A program made the translations under genes and the position numbers. Of a stretch of 13,453 nucleotides of DNA, positions 1-7,647 are shown in pieces. Every line of letters starts with the position of its first letter. Position 1 is the stretch's first letter. Under the pieces are notes generated by a model. It was not told where the DNA came from and made no database searches. It worked only from the letters and a program-made list of their open reading frames with translations. The DNA comes from Lentisphaerota bacterium (GTDB lineage Bacteria; Verrucomicrobiota; Kiritimatiellia; JAAZAB01). The DNA lies in contig JACQHI010000334.1 in assembly GCA_016199105.1 (NCBI GenBank), positions 1-13,453 of the forward strand. Direction: 5' to 3'.

Positions 1-1002
1 CGGCCACAGCACATAGAGAAAAACCGTGAACGCGGCGTAAAGCAGCAGCGGATAGTCGGCGGCGCGCCGCCGCATCGCGCCCAAGACCGCCAGGGGAATG
101 CTGGCTCCAAAAACGATCCGGCGGGCGCCCTCCGGCAGCGGCTGGAAGAACTCCGCCGGAAGTTCGAGGTAATAGTGAAGGTTCCCCAAGACCATCCGGG
201 GAGACAGGTTCTGGAAAAATGCGAAGTGCGACGACTCGCCTTCGGGAAAAACGAGCTGCCATGGCGCCATCGCCGCCGCAAACGAAACATAGGGCAGGGC
301 GCTCGCCCAGCATCCGCCGGCCGCCTCGGCAACGTCGCGCGCCGGGTCCGCGACCGGCGTCCGGCGCCGCTTGACGGTCTCCAGCAGTTGCGCGACGCCC
401 AGCGCCCCCAGAAGCAGCCAGCCGTTGCTGCGGACGAAGCAGGCCAGAGCGATGACCATGCCCAGCAAGAGCGGATCGGCGAGACGCGATACCGTTATGC
501 GGCGGCCCACAACGAACCGGCGGATGAACAACGCCGCCAGCGTGGAAAGAAAAAGGAAAGGCAGGTCCGAGAGGATCTGGTTGGCGCATTGCAGCAGGAA
601 CGGATTGAACGCGAACAGGCCGACCAGCGCCACACGCCAGCCGGTTCCATGCGCGCCCCGGAAGCCGAAGGCAAGGACGGCCAGGAAGAGCAGAAAGCAG
701 ACCGCCCCCACGCTTTTGAGGGCCAGCATGTTCATGCCGGCCAGCGCATAACACGGCGAAAGAAGAACGGGAAAACCCCACGGATAGGCCAACGGGCCCA
801 GCGGCATGTCCGAGCGCTCGATGGTCGGGCGGTTCGCGGCGATGAATCCGGCCGGATCCCCCGCGGCCACGCTCCGCGCCTGCATGATGTAGGCCGCGAA
901 ATCGTCCCCCCAGTCATGACCGGTCGTGAGCCCGCACCCAAGAAGCAGTCCGGCCACCGCCAGGAGAACGATCGGAATAAGGCTATCCGTCGCTCTTTTC
1001 AT
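1..1002 (-). CDS. GT-C type (PMT_2/ArnT-like) membrane glycosyltransferase, C-terminus outside window
   Basis: The frame is open from an ATG at 1002 to the left edge, giving 334 visible residues, so the C-terminus is missing. The protein is strongly hydrophobic: a first membrane helix at about residues 7-24, then a loop with WGDDFAAY (31-38). That loop resembles the acidic first loop of GT-C enzymes, which use polyprenyl-phosphate sugars. YPWGFPVLLSP (73-83) and a Leu/Phe-rich SDLPFLFLSTLAALF stretch (145-159) match the usual pattern of the PMT_2/GT39 family. Further hydrophobic stretches lie at about 95-114, 122-137, 164-186 and near the visible end. The start overlaps the upstream SPASM gene by 20 bp, which suggests translational coupling; no Shine-Dalgarno motif is visible. 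The likely role is transfer of a sugar from a lipid carrier to a glycan, lipid or protein on the periplasmic face. The family call rests on general pattern, and donor and acceptor are unknown. Confidence 0.8.
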   Translation of the reverse strand, partial: MKRATDSLIPIVLLAVAGLLLGCGLTTGHDWGDDFAAYIMQARSVAAGDPAGFIAANRPTIERSDMPLGPLAYPWGFPVLLSPCYALAGMNMLALKSVGAVCFLLFLAVLAFGFRGAHGTGWRVALVGLFAFNPFLLQCANQILSDLPFLFLSTLAALFIRRFVVGRRITVSRLADPLLLGMVIALACFVRSNGWLLLGALGVAQLLETVKRRRTPVADPARDVAEAAGGCWASALPYVSFAAAMAPWQLVFPEGESSHFAFFQNLSPRMVLGNLHYYLELPAEFFQPLPEGARRIVFGASIPLAVLGAMRRRAADYPLLLYAAFTVFLYVLWP

Positions 1003-2005
1003 CGGAAATCCGGTCAACCGACCGGGTCCACAGGGGCCCATCATGACCGTAGATTTGAGAACAGATGTTGCACGGCTTGAAGTCGGCGCACGATTTCCGT
1101 TGCATCGCAACACGCGCCCTGGCGAACACGGGGCTGTTGTAGAGCTCAAGCAATCCGTTTTCGCGCACGTTCCCCAAACTCACGCTATGATTGTAATCCC
1201 AGCAGCACAAGCCGACATCGCCGTTCCAATATATCAGCATGACACGAAACGGCATCGTGCAGCGGGCCAACTGTTGCGCGCCGATTTCACCGCCCCGCAG
1301 CGCGGTTCCCTGCACCAGAAAATTATGCATCGGTTTGAACACGATCGCATCCGCTTTTCCCGTCCACAGTCGCCGGTAAAGCTCCATTTCGTGCCGGTTT
1401 TCCCGCCCGACAACCATTTGAAGAATGACGCGCAGGGAAACGCCCGCCGCCCGTTTCCTTTCCAGAAATGCCTCGACATTGGATCGGACGCTTTCATAAC
1501 GGAGTCCCTGCCGGATCGTCTCGTACGTCTCGGGCGATGCGCCGTCCACGCTGCACACGATGGACGTCAGACCGGAACGCAGTATCTTTTCGGCCTTGTC
1601 CGCGTCGAGCAATGCGGCATTGGTATTGAAGTGGATGCGGCTGCGCGGCAATTTGCCGCGCGCGTAGGCGATCCGCTCGAACAACCGGGGATCGAGAAGC
1701 GGTTCTCCGTCCTTGTGCAGAAAGAGGTTCAGGCCCCTTCCTTCGAAACCGGCGCACTCGTCCACGATCTTCGTGAACACCGCCCAGTCCATGTGTCCTC
1801 TTTTTCGATCCATCTTGTCATGAGGACACATCATGCAGTGCGCATTGCAGTGGTTGGTGGTCTCGATGTAGAGAGATTTGGGAATGAAGCGCCCCGTCCA
1901 GCGGCCGTGCTGGAGAGGGTTGATCGCATAGTTACACCAGGGGATGCTGCCAAAGTAGATGGCCGATCGTATCCTTCCCAGCAATTGATGGAGGTTCCAT
2001 TCCAT
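983..2005 (-). CDS. Radical SAM/SPASM domain protein
   Basis: This is a 340-residue protein. The radical SAM cluster motif is C53-x3-C57-x2-C60 (NHCNAHCMMC), followed by a KDGEPLL motif (98-104) of the SAM-binding type. The C-terminal part has SPASM features: C249, then WNGDVGLCC (260-268), LGNV (277-280) and C306/C312/C315, which would bind auxiliary iron-sulphur clusters. SPASM enzymes modify peptides or oxidise and rearrange small substrates; members of the related twitch group oxidise aminocyclitols. I chose the ATG at 2005 because the frame further upstream, to 2200, overlaps the preceding glycosyltransferase and has no conserved content. It lies 37 bp after the GT4 gene and overlaps the next gene by 20 bp. 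No short precursor-peptide gene is visible nearby, so a sugar or lipid substrate is my preferred inference. The substrate is unknown. Confidence 0.88.
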   Translation of the reverse strand: MEWNLHQLLGRIRSAIYFGSIPWCNYAINPLQHGRWTGRFIPKSLYIETTNHCNAHCMMCPHDKMDRKRGHMDWAVFTKIVDECAGFEGRGLNLFLHKDGEPLLDPRLFERIAYARGKLPRSRIHFNTNAALLDADKAEKILRSGLTSIVCSVDGASPETYETIRQGLRYESVRSNVEAFLERKRAAGVSLRVILQMVVGRENRHEMELYRRLWTGKADAIVFKPMHNFLVQGTALRGGEIGAQQLARCTMPFRVMLIYWNGDVGLCCWDYNHSVSLGNVRENGLLELYNSPVFARARVAMQRKSCADFKPCNICSQIYGHDGPLWTRSVDRISDEKSDG

Positions 2006-2042
2006 GATTTCAACACCGCCCGCGCGGTCCGCCGAACGCCGT

Positions 2043-3116
2043 TCAGCCGGCGGCCGCCTGAATGACTTCAAGCCACTGGCGGGCAACGGCCTTCTTGTCG
2101 TAAATGTCCTCGGCCTGCTTGCGCCCATAGGCGCCCAGTCGCGCGCGCAGGTCCGGCGCAGAACCCAGCCGCCGAATGGCGTCCGCCAGGGCCTGTCCAT
2201 CGTTCTGCGGAATGAGCAACCCGTTCTTTTCGTGCTCCACGATCTGCCGGGGACCGACGCAGTCGGAGGCTATCACCGGCACCCCGCAGGCCATGGCCTC
2301 GATCAACACCATGCCGAAGCGTTCCTCTTCCCGCCCCATCCTGACGGAAGGCAGGATCAGCATATCCGCATCCCGATAGACGCCGGCCAGTGTCTCGCGG
2401 TTCCTGATGATGCCCAGATATCGCACGGGGTGTTTTTCCTTTTCCAGGTTCCGGATCTCCGCCTCGAGAGGGCCTTGACCCAGGAACAGAAAATGGAAAT
2501 GCGTCCAATCGTTCTTCCGGATCATCTCGACGATCAGGTCAACCCCCTTGATCCGGTTCAGGTGGCCCGCAAAAAGCACGTTCACCGCGTCGCCGGCGCG
2601 CGGAGACTCCGCCGGATGAAAAATCTCCGTGTCCACATTGTGGGGGATATAAAACGCCCGCGCGCCGTAACGCGCCAGGCCCTTCGCGCCCTCCCGGGTG
2701 AAACTCACGCAGGGGAGACCGGCCAGAAATTTTCTCCAGATCGCCCGGCGAAACGGCACCCAGGTGCGGTCCGAGAAGTTTTCCTCGTCCCACGCCCACG
2801 ACGTGTGGTACACGCAACGCTGCCGCCGCTTCAACAGCGGGAGCAGCAGCGTCAATAGCCGGAAGGGTTCTGTCCCTATCAGCAATACCCGTTTCCGTGT
2901 CACCAGGAGGCTCAGGAACCCGGCGATGTTCCTGAGCACGCGCGACAAGGGACTTTTCTCCAGGCCCGCCAGGATCATCCGGGTCTGTCCCAGCACCAGG
3001 AATTCCAGATACCGGACTCTGATCCATCCCTGTTCCTCCAGATGTTTGAGGGGATCGACGATCGGGCGGTCCTCCGCCTTGATCGGCGCAAGGAAGTACA
3101 CGGGAATGGCCTTCAT
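2043..3116 (-). CDS. GT4-family glycosyltransferase (GT-B fold)
   Basis: This is a 357-residue protein with an N-terminal acceptor-side Rossmann-like domain and a C-terminal nucleotide-sugar domain. The linker is recognisable at IPHNVDTEIFHP (157-168), the start of the second domain at VLFAGHLNRIKGVDLI (180-195), and the GT4 E-x7-E motif at E265 and E273 (ERFGMVLIEAMACGVPVI). These are the usual marks of retaining glycosyltransferases using UDP- or GDP-sugars; sugar and acceptor cannot be told from sequence. The enzyme is expected at the cytoplasmic face of the inner membrane, adding a residue to a lipid-linked glycan. The start at 3116 overlaps the stop of the upstream radical SAM gene in an ATGA, which supports it over a longer frame reaching 3290. 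The first residues (MKAIPVYFLAP) fit the first beta strand. No Shine-Dalgarno motif precedes the start. Confidence 0.92.
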   Translation of the reverse strand: MKAIPVYFLAPIKAEDRPIVDPLKHLEEQGWIRVRYLEFLVLGQTRMILAGLEKSPLSRVLRNIAGFLSLLVTRKRVLLIGTEPFRLLTLLLPLLKRRQRCVYHTSWAWDEENFSDRTWVPFRRAIWRKFLAGLPCVSFTREGAKGLARYGARAFYIPHNVDTEIFHPAESPRAGDAVNVLFAGHLNRIKGVDLIVEMIRKNDWTHFHFLFLGQGPLEAEIRNLEKEKHPVRYLGIIRNRETLAGVYRDADMLILPSVRMGREEERFGMVLIEAMACGVPVIASDCVGPRQIVEHEKNGLLIPQNDGQALADAIRRLGSAPDLRARLGAYGRKQAEDIYDKKAVARQWLEVIQAAAG

Positions 3117-4624
3117 GTGTTGACCGGGAAGGATGGCGGCGGGAGAAAACCGTGTCTGGCCCGCCTGGCAAGCCCGATCAACGCGGGATAGATCCGCTTG
3201 AGACGACGATGGTTCAGCACATGCACAACTCGCGGGCTGGCAAGAAACCTCCGCACCGGAGCGGGCACGGACCGCCGGTGCTTGTAACAATAGTAAACGA
3301 GGGTCAGGTAGTTCGGAGAATGGACGTTGTACGAGGCGCGGTACACCTGCTCCTCGTCGTTCGTGATGCCGCCCTTGGCCTTCTCGCGCTCATACAACTC
3401 CGTGCCCGGCCACAAAACCATCGCAAAGACGTGCAAGGTGTAGGGCTCCGGCAATCGCTCGAGCAAGCGGAAGCTGTCGATGGCATCTTCTTCCGATTCG
3501 TTAAAGTAATCCACGATCATGTCATACCACGGAGGCATCAACTGGCTGCCCAGGCGGTTGAGAATGGCCGCCGCTTCAAGAATCTTGTCGTCGGAGATCG
3601 TCCGCCGGTAAAGTTGTTGCAGCCGCCGGCTGCCGGTCTGGATGCCCATGCCGATCTTGCCGAGACCCGCGTCACAGAGCAGCCTGACTTTTTCTTCCGT
3701 GACATCCGAAGGATGCGCGTAGCAGGCAAAGGGAAGGGCGACCCGCTTGGAGTACAAGTCCCGAAATTGTTCCAGCTCTTCCCGCGGCCGTCCGACAAAG
3801 GTGTCGTCGTGAAAGCGGATGCCCGTGATGAAAGGAAACTCTTTTTTCGCCCATTCCAGTTCCTCGATCACCCGGTCAATCGACCGCAACCGAACCTTGT
3901 ATTGCCCGCGGTAAATCGCCCGGAAGTAACTCGTACTGCAGAAGGCGCAGTTGTAGGGGCACCCCCGGGACGAGACAATCCCGTACGTGGCATGCCCGGG
4001 CAGGTCGTACAATTCCCGTTCCATGTATTTTCGGACAAGCTCGCGGGTCAGCGGTTTCAGGTCGCCTTGATCCAGGATATGGGTGTTTTCACACGCATAG
4101 TCCGGGCTGGGCAGCGAATCCAGATCTTTCGTCAGGTTCCGCGGGGCAGTGGCGACAAGCCGGCCATCGCGCTTGAACCAGATGCCGGCGACCTCAGGGA
4201 ACGATTCGCCCCGTTCCATTTTATCGACCAGTTCGATCAGCGAGTATTCGCCTTCGCCGACGCAAACCATGTCGGCATACGCGAGACATTCTTCGGGACG
4301 AATCGTGGGGTGGACCCCGCCCCAAAGGATCGGTATCGAAAGGTGTTTTCGCAATTCCAGGGTCAGATAGCGGGCGCGAAACACTTGTTCCGTCATCAGC
4401 GAAATGCCGATCAGCCCGCTGTCCCCCGCCAACTGCGCCACCTCGCGTATCATCCTGTCCCTGTAGGCGGCATCCAGGAAATCGAAGGTTCCCTCCCCGA
4501 AGTTGGTCGGGCACCAGAGAAAGATCAATTGGGTCTGGTGTCCGGCTTTCTTGAGGCAGGCGGACAGCACTCTGACGCCGACACTTTGGATGTCGGCGTA
4601 GAGGGAAATCAAGGTGACTTTCAT
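3113..4624 (-). CDS. B12-binding domain radical SAM protein (third of three)
   Basis: This 503-residue protein has the Class B cobalamin-dependent radical SAM layout. The N-terminal Rossmann-like B12 domain covers about 1-150, with GGVHPT (102-107) and GEGE (123-126). The radical SAM domain starts near 215, with C222-x3-C226-x2-C229 (RGCPYNCAFC) and a GIQTGS stretch (327-332). Where some B12 proteins carry DxHxxG, this one reads DIQSVG (11-16), so the cobalt-ligating His is replaced by Gln. Characterised Class B enzymes often methylate unactivated carbon or phosphorus, though some do other chemistry. The C-terminal 70 residues are basic with hydrophobic patches and may touch the membrane. It is joined by ATGA overlaps to both the preceding radical SAM gene and the following GT4 gene, which suggests a product used in glycan assembly. 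Substrate unknown. Confidence 0.9.
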   Translation of the reverse strand: MKVTLISLYADIQSVGVRVLSACLKKAGHQTQLIFLWCPTNFGEGTFDFLDAAYRDRMIREVAQLAGDSGLIGISLMTEQVFRARYLTLELRKHLSIPILWGGVHPTIRPEECLAYADMVCVGEGEYSLIELVDKMERGESFPEVAGIWFKRDGRLVATAPRNLTKDLDSLPSPDYACENTHILDQGDLKPLTRELVRKYMERELYDLPGHATYGIVSSRGCPYNCAFCSTSYFRAIYRGQYKVRLRSIDRVIEELEWAKKEFPFITGIRFHDDTFVGRPREELEQFRDLYSKRVALPFACYAHPSDVTEEKVRLLCDAGLGKIGMGIQTGSRRLQQLYRRTISDDKILEAAAILNRLGSQLMPPWYDMIVDYFNESEEDAIDSFRLLERLPEPYTLHVFAMVLWPGTELYEREKAKGGITNDEEQVYRASYNVHSPNYLTLVYYCYKHRRSVPAPVRRFLASPRVVHVLNHRRLKRIYPALIGLARRARHGFLPPPSFPVNT

Positions 4625-6108
4625 GAGTGCGCTTCGATCAGTTCCGTGGCATCCAAGTGATCCCAGAAAGGAATGTCGCGGCCGAATTTCCGCTGCCAGG
4701 CGAAATTCAGGGGACGGTAGAAGTACCGCGAGCGATTCCCCCCGCGGAAGAGCGATTCGTAATACCGAAAGACCTTGTCCTGCGTGTAGAACTCCGTCAC
4801 CGCCCGTTCCCTCAGCGCTTCCAGGTCACGGGAAGAGAGTTCGTCCGTCTCCACGATGGGCTCGCCCCAGCGCCGGAACACGGACCATTCCCGCGCATAT
4901 TCCGGCTTCACAAATCTGAGCCCTTCCTGGCGGCAGGCCATGTCGTAAACGATGGTCCCCGGGTACGGCGTCATCACGGTGAAGTTCGCGTGCAGCAGAT
5001 CCAGTTCCTGGGAGAAGGCGATGGTGGCTTCCGCCGTCGCCCGCGTCTCGTATGGAAACCCGATAATGAAACTGGCGCGGGGCTCCATCCCGGCGGCGCG
5101 GATCAGGGTGCAGGCGGTCCGGCAGTGGGGTTTGGTCACGCCTTTATTGCAGCGCTCCAGCATCGCCTCGGAGCCGGACTCGATCCCGATCGACACACGG
5201 ACAAAATTCGTCGCCCGAAGCGCCGCCAGCAACTCCTCGTCCAGCAGGTTCGCCCGCGCCTGGCACTGAAAGTGGGCGTCGGAAAGGTTCAAGCGGCGCA
5301 GGTGTTCGAGAATCGAAAGAACCCGCGCCCGTTTCATCACAAATACATCGTCGTACACAAAGAAGTAGCGGACTCCTTTTTCACGGTACAGATATTCGAT
5401 TTCGGCCACGAACTCCCCGGCGTCCCGATACCGCACCCCGGGAGTCCGGGCGCAGAAACTGCAGGAAAAGGGACAGCCCCGCGAGGACATGACGGAAGCC
5501 GTATTCATCCGCCCGCGGGTCAGATCCGTAAACGGATAGTCACGGTAATCCAGCAGGTCGTGCGCGGGCATGGGCTGTTTCGACAAATCGAACGGCCCCT
5601 GGGGTCTTACGATTTTGGCGAGCGGCATCGTGTCGCCGGCAGCGCGCGAAGTTCCGGCGCCCCCCCGTCCTTTTGCCTGAGCCATGATGCGCGCCAGCGG
5701 CTCCTCGCCATCGCCGGCCACGACATAGTCCACGCAACTGTGCCTCGCGACATCCTCGGGCAGCACGGTGGCATGCACTCCGCCCAGTATGGTCACGATG
5801 GAAGCGTCGCCCTCCTTCACGAACCGGCAGGCCTCAAGCGTCTGTTCGATGTCCGGCGTTGTCGACGTGAAACCGACAAAATCGGGCCGCCAGTCGAGAA
5901 TCCGTTTTGCAAGGGCTTCTTCGGTCAGGAGATCCGGTTCGCCGTCGAAGATGGCCGCCTCGGCGCCTTGTTCCCTGGCAGTCCCGGCCAGGTTGAGGAG
6001 CTGGTAGGGCGTCAGTATGTCCCTCTGCTTATAGGTCTTTCCGCCGTCATAGACCTTGTAGAGTTGCGAATAGTTGACTCGCGCCAGCGCCAGTTTGGGT
6101 CGTGTCAT
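4621..6108 (-). CDS. B12-binding domain radical SAM protein (second of three)
   Basis: This is a 495-residue protein. The N-terminal cobalamin-binding domain (about 1-145) has the strand and glycine pattern VTILGGVHATVLP (105-117) and AGDGEEPL (131-138). A short Gly/Ala-rich linker (145-160) leads to the radical SAM domain with C212-x3-C216-x2-C219 (RGCPFSCSFC), YDDVF (252-256) and GIESGSE (308-314). No DxHxxG motif is visible in the B12 domain. I chose the ATG at 6108 because it forms an ATGA overlap with the stop of the upstream radical SAM gene. The frame stays open to 6180, but that extension lies inside the upstream gene and adds no family-like sequence. The stop overlaps the next start in the same way. 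The likely chemistry is methylation or another radical transformation of a lipid-linked or nucleotide-linked substrate. The substrate cannot be assigned. Confidence 0.9.
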   Translation of the reverse strand: MTRPKLALARVNYSQLYKVYDGGKTYKQRDILTPYQLLNLAGTAREQGAEAAIFDGEPDLLTEEALAKRILDWRPDFVGFTSTTPDIEQTLEACRFVKEGDASIVTILGGVHATVLPEDVARHSCVDYVVAGDGEEPLARIMAQAKGRGGAGTSRAAGDTMPLAKIVRPQGPFDLSKQPMPAHDLLDYRDYPFTDLTRGRMNTASVMSSRGCPFSCSFCARTPGVRYRDAGEFVAEIEYLYREKGVRYFFVYDDVFVMKRARVLSILEHLRRLNLSDAHFQCQARANLLDEELLAALRATNFVRVSIGIESGSEAMLERCNKGVTKPHCRTACTLIRAAGMEPRASFIIGFPYETRATAEATIAFSQELDLLHANFTVMTPYPGTIVYDMACRQEGLRFVKPEYAREWSVFRRWGEPIVETDELSSRDLEALRERAVTEFYTQDKVFRYYESLFRGGNRSRYFYRPLNFAWQRKFGRDIPFWDHLDATELIEAHS

Positions 6109-7469
6109 GGGGACCTGGATTTCCTTACAAATCGTTTGATTATCGGACGCAGACGTGTATCCAGCCACCGGAAGAGCCATGCAACGATCGTGTCGAACCG
6201 CCGGTGGGCGCGGTCATAATAGAACAGCCGGCTCAATGCCTCGTGTTGCTCCGGGAGCAGCTCGGCGTCCTTGGCGAGACTGCCTTCGGCCACCGCCCGG
6301 CGGTAAATTTCCGTGTCCGGCTCGATGCGGATCCACCCGAGACCCATCACCCGGGCCTTGCCTTTTGTCACCAGGGGAATCCAAACAACTTGCGTCAGGG
6401 TCTTGAAAATCTCGCGAAACGACATTCCCGGCAGGATGAAGAAATTGTAGCCCGCCCGTATTCCATGGCTTTCCCGGATGACTCGATAACTGCGTTTGAG
6501 GTCGGACTCCGTGATGCCTTTTCCCAGCCGGGACAGACCCCGGTCTGTCGCCGCGTCCGGTGAAAATCCGAAATGTTTGCAGCCGGCTCTTCGGGCAAGC
6601 TCCACAAGCTCCCGGGTCGTATTCTTCACTTCGAACCATGCGCTCCATTCGACGTCGAGGTTGCGGCGGATCAGCTCGCGGCAAACGGCTTCGGCATGCG
6701 GCCTGGGCACATTGAAGATATTGTCAACGAAGCAAAATCGTCTCACGCCAAGGCCGAGGAGGCCCTGAACCTCGTCCGCCACCTGTTCGGGCGCCCGCAT
6801 CCTGAGTTGATTCCCGCTGAGATGCGGATAATTGCAATACGCACAGGCCAGGCAACAGCCGCGTTTGCTTTGAATCCCGATATTGCCGCCATCGGACCGC
6901 ATGTAGGCGGTTATATCGATCACCTCGCGGTCCCGTCTCGGGATGGGCAGTCGGGCAAAGTCAGGCAGGGCTCTTGCGCCGGAAAATGCCACGGAACCGT
7001 TATGGCGGAAATAGACGCCTTTCACCGTCCCGGGCGAATCCAGACGATCGAGCAATTCCGGCAGCGAGTCTTCCGCTTCCAGGAAGACGCCCAAGTCGAA
7101 TTCCGGAATTCGTTCCATGATCTTCCGGGGAAAGATCGAGAAACCCGATCCCCCGGCGATCAAAAGGGCACCCGGCCTCGTTCGCTTGATCAGCCGGGCC
7201 GTGGGTTGCACCTCATTGAAATAATAGAAAATGTCGCCGCGCTGGGTCGTGTCGATGTTGCGGATCGACAGGCCAACCACGTCGGGTTCCTGTTCGAGCA
7301 AGGTCCGGGACAGAACCTCATCCGCCTCCCGTCGGGTCCAGAGATTGAGATCCAGTATCTTGACGGTGTGCCGCGTCAACACCGTCGCGAGATAACAGAG
7401 GCCCAGGGGAAACACCGGCGGGCCGGACTCGCTTCGCCCCAAGTGGGATTGGACAAGGAGGACTTTCAA
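6105..7469 (-). CDS. B12-binding domain radical SAM protein (first of three), TTG start
   Basis: This 454-residue protein is the first gene of the second operon. The B12-binding fold begins at the first residues (KVLLVQSHLG) and includes LLIAGGSGFSIFP (102-114). The radical SAM cluster is C205-x3-C209-x2-C212 in KRGCCLACAYC, with an extra adjacent cysteine at 206. A GYNFFILPG segment (340-348) and a basic tail of about 30 residues (WLFRWLDTRLRPIIKRF) follow; the tail could associate with the membrane. The start codon must be TTG at 7469, because no ATG or GTG lies in frame nearby and a later start would remove the first beta strand. No Shine-Dalgarno motif is visible. A two-codon frame (ATG CTT TGA) ends across this TTG. 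No DxHxxG motif is present. The substrate is unknown; context suggests a glycan or lipid. Confidence 0.87.
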   Translation of the reverse strand: MKVLLVQSHLGRSESGPPVFPLGLCYLATVLTRHTVKILDLNLWTRREADEVLSRTLLEQEPDVVGLSIRNIDTTQRGDIFYYFNEVQPTARLIKRTRPGALLIAGGSGFSIFPRKIMERIPEFDLGVFLEAEDSLPELLDRLDSPGTVKGVYFRHNGSVAFSGARALPDFARLPIPRRDREVIDITAYMRSDGGNIGIQSKRGCCLACAYCNYPHLSGNQLRMRAPEQVADEVQGLLGLGVRRFCFVDNIFNVPRPHAEAVCRELIRRNLDVEWSAWFEVKNTTRELVELARRAGCKHFGFSPDAATDRGLSRLGKGITESDLKRSYRVIRESHGIRAGYNFFILPGMSFREIFKTLTQVVWIPLVTKGKARVMGLGWIRIEPDTEIYRRAVAEGSLAKDAELLPEQHEALSRLFYYDRAHRRFDTIVAWLFRWLDTRLRPIIKRFVRKSRSP

Positions 7470-7643
7470 AGCATTACGGGGGACAAGACGTTGCTCGAAA
7501 CGGTATAGCCATTCAAAAACGCCGGGAAACCACAGGAAATTTAAGATTTGAACAGAAGATCGCCAAGAGGGAAGCCAAGATACTGTTTAACCGATCCGAA
7601 AAAACATTTTTTGCAACCGCGACTTAACGCAAATTGACGCTAA
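7470..7643. other. Intergenic region upstream of the radical SAM operon
   Basis: No gene is visible here. The stretch is AT-richer than its surroundings. It holds a candidate minus-strand promoter (7538-7566), an A6/T6 symmetric tract near 7599-7612 and three copies of a 10-bp repeat (7618-7647) that runs into the mobile-element-like repeat at 7644. The A/T tracts lie upstream of the candidate promoter and could bend the DNA or act as an UP element, which is inference. Confidence 0.5.
7538..7566 (-). promoter_or_regulatory. Candidate sigma70-type promoter for the radical SAM operon
   Basis: On the minus strand, TTGGCG (7566-7561) and TAAATT (7543-7538) are separated by exactly 17 bp. Each box matches the consensus at four of six positions. 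The expected transcript would begin near 7530 and give a leader of about 60 nt before the TTG start at 7469. It is a weak match found by eye and may be chance; read-through from the kinase gene is the alternative. Confidence 0.3.
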
Positions 7644-7647
7644 TTAG
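7618..7647. repeat. Three tandem degenerate 10-bp repeats
   Basis: Three consecutive units read CGCGACTTAA, CGCAAATTGA and CGCTAATTAG, with approximate consensus CGCNAATTNA. The period equals one helical turn, so the A/T portions are in phase. The third unit overlaps the left end of the 206-bp inverted-repeat element. Confidence 0.55.

Noticed and set aside
2006..2200. Longer N-terminus for the SPASM gene starting at 2200; likewise longer starts at 3290 for GT4 and 6180 for the second B12-rSAM gene
   Set aside because: The extensions lie inside the preceding gene, carry no family-like sequence and would spoil the short overlaps or gaps seen at all other joints.
3152..6219. Two long plus-strand open frames of about 500 codons each (3152-4660 and 4627-6219), antisense to the radical SAM genes
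   Set aside because: They mirror high-GC coding frames on the minus strand, show no recognisable family sequence, and the opposite strand has clear conserved motifs throughout.
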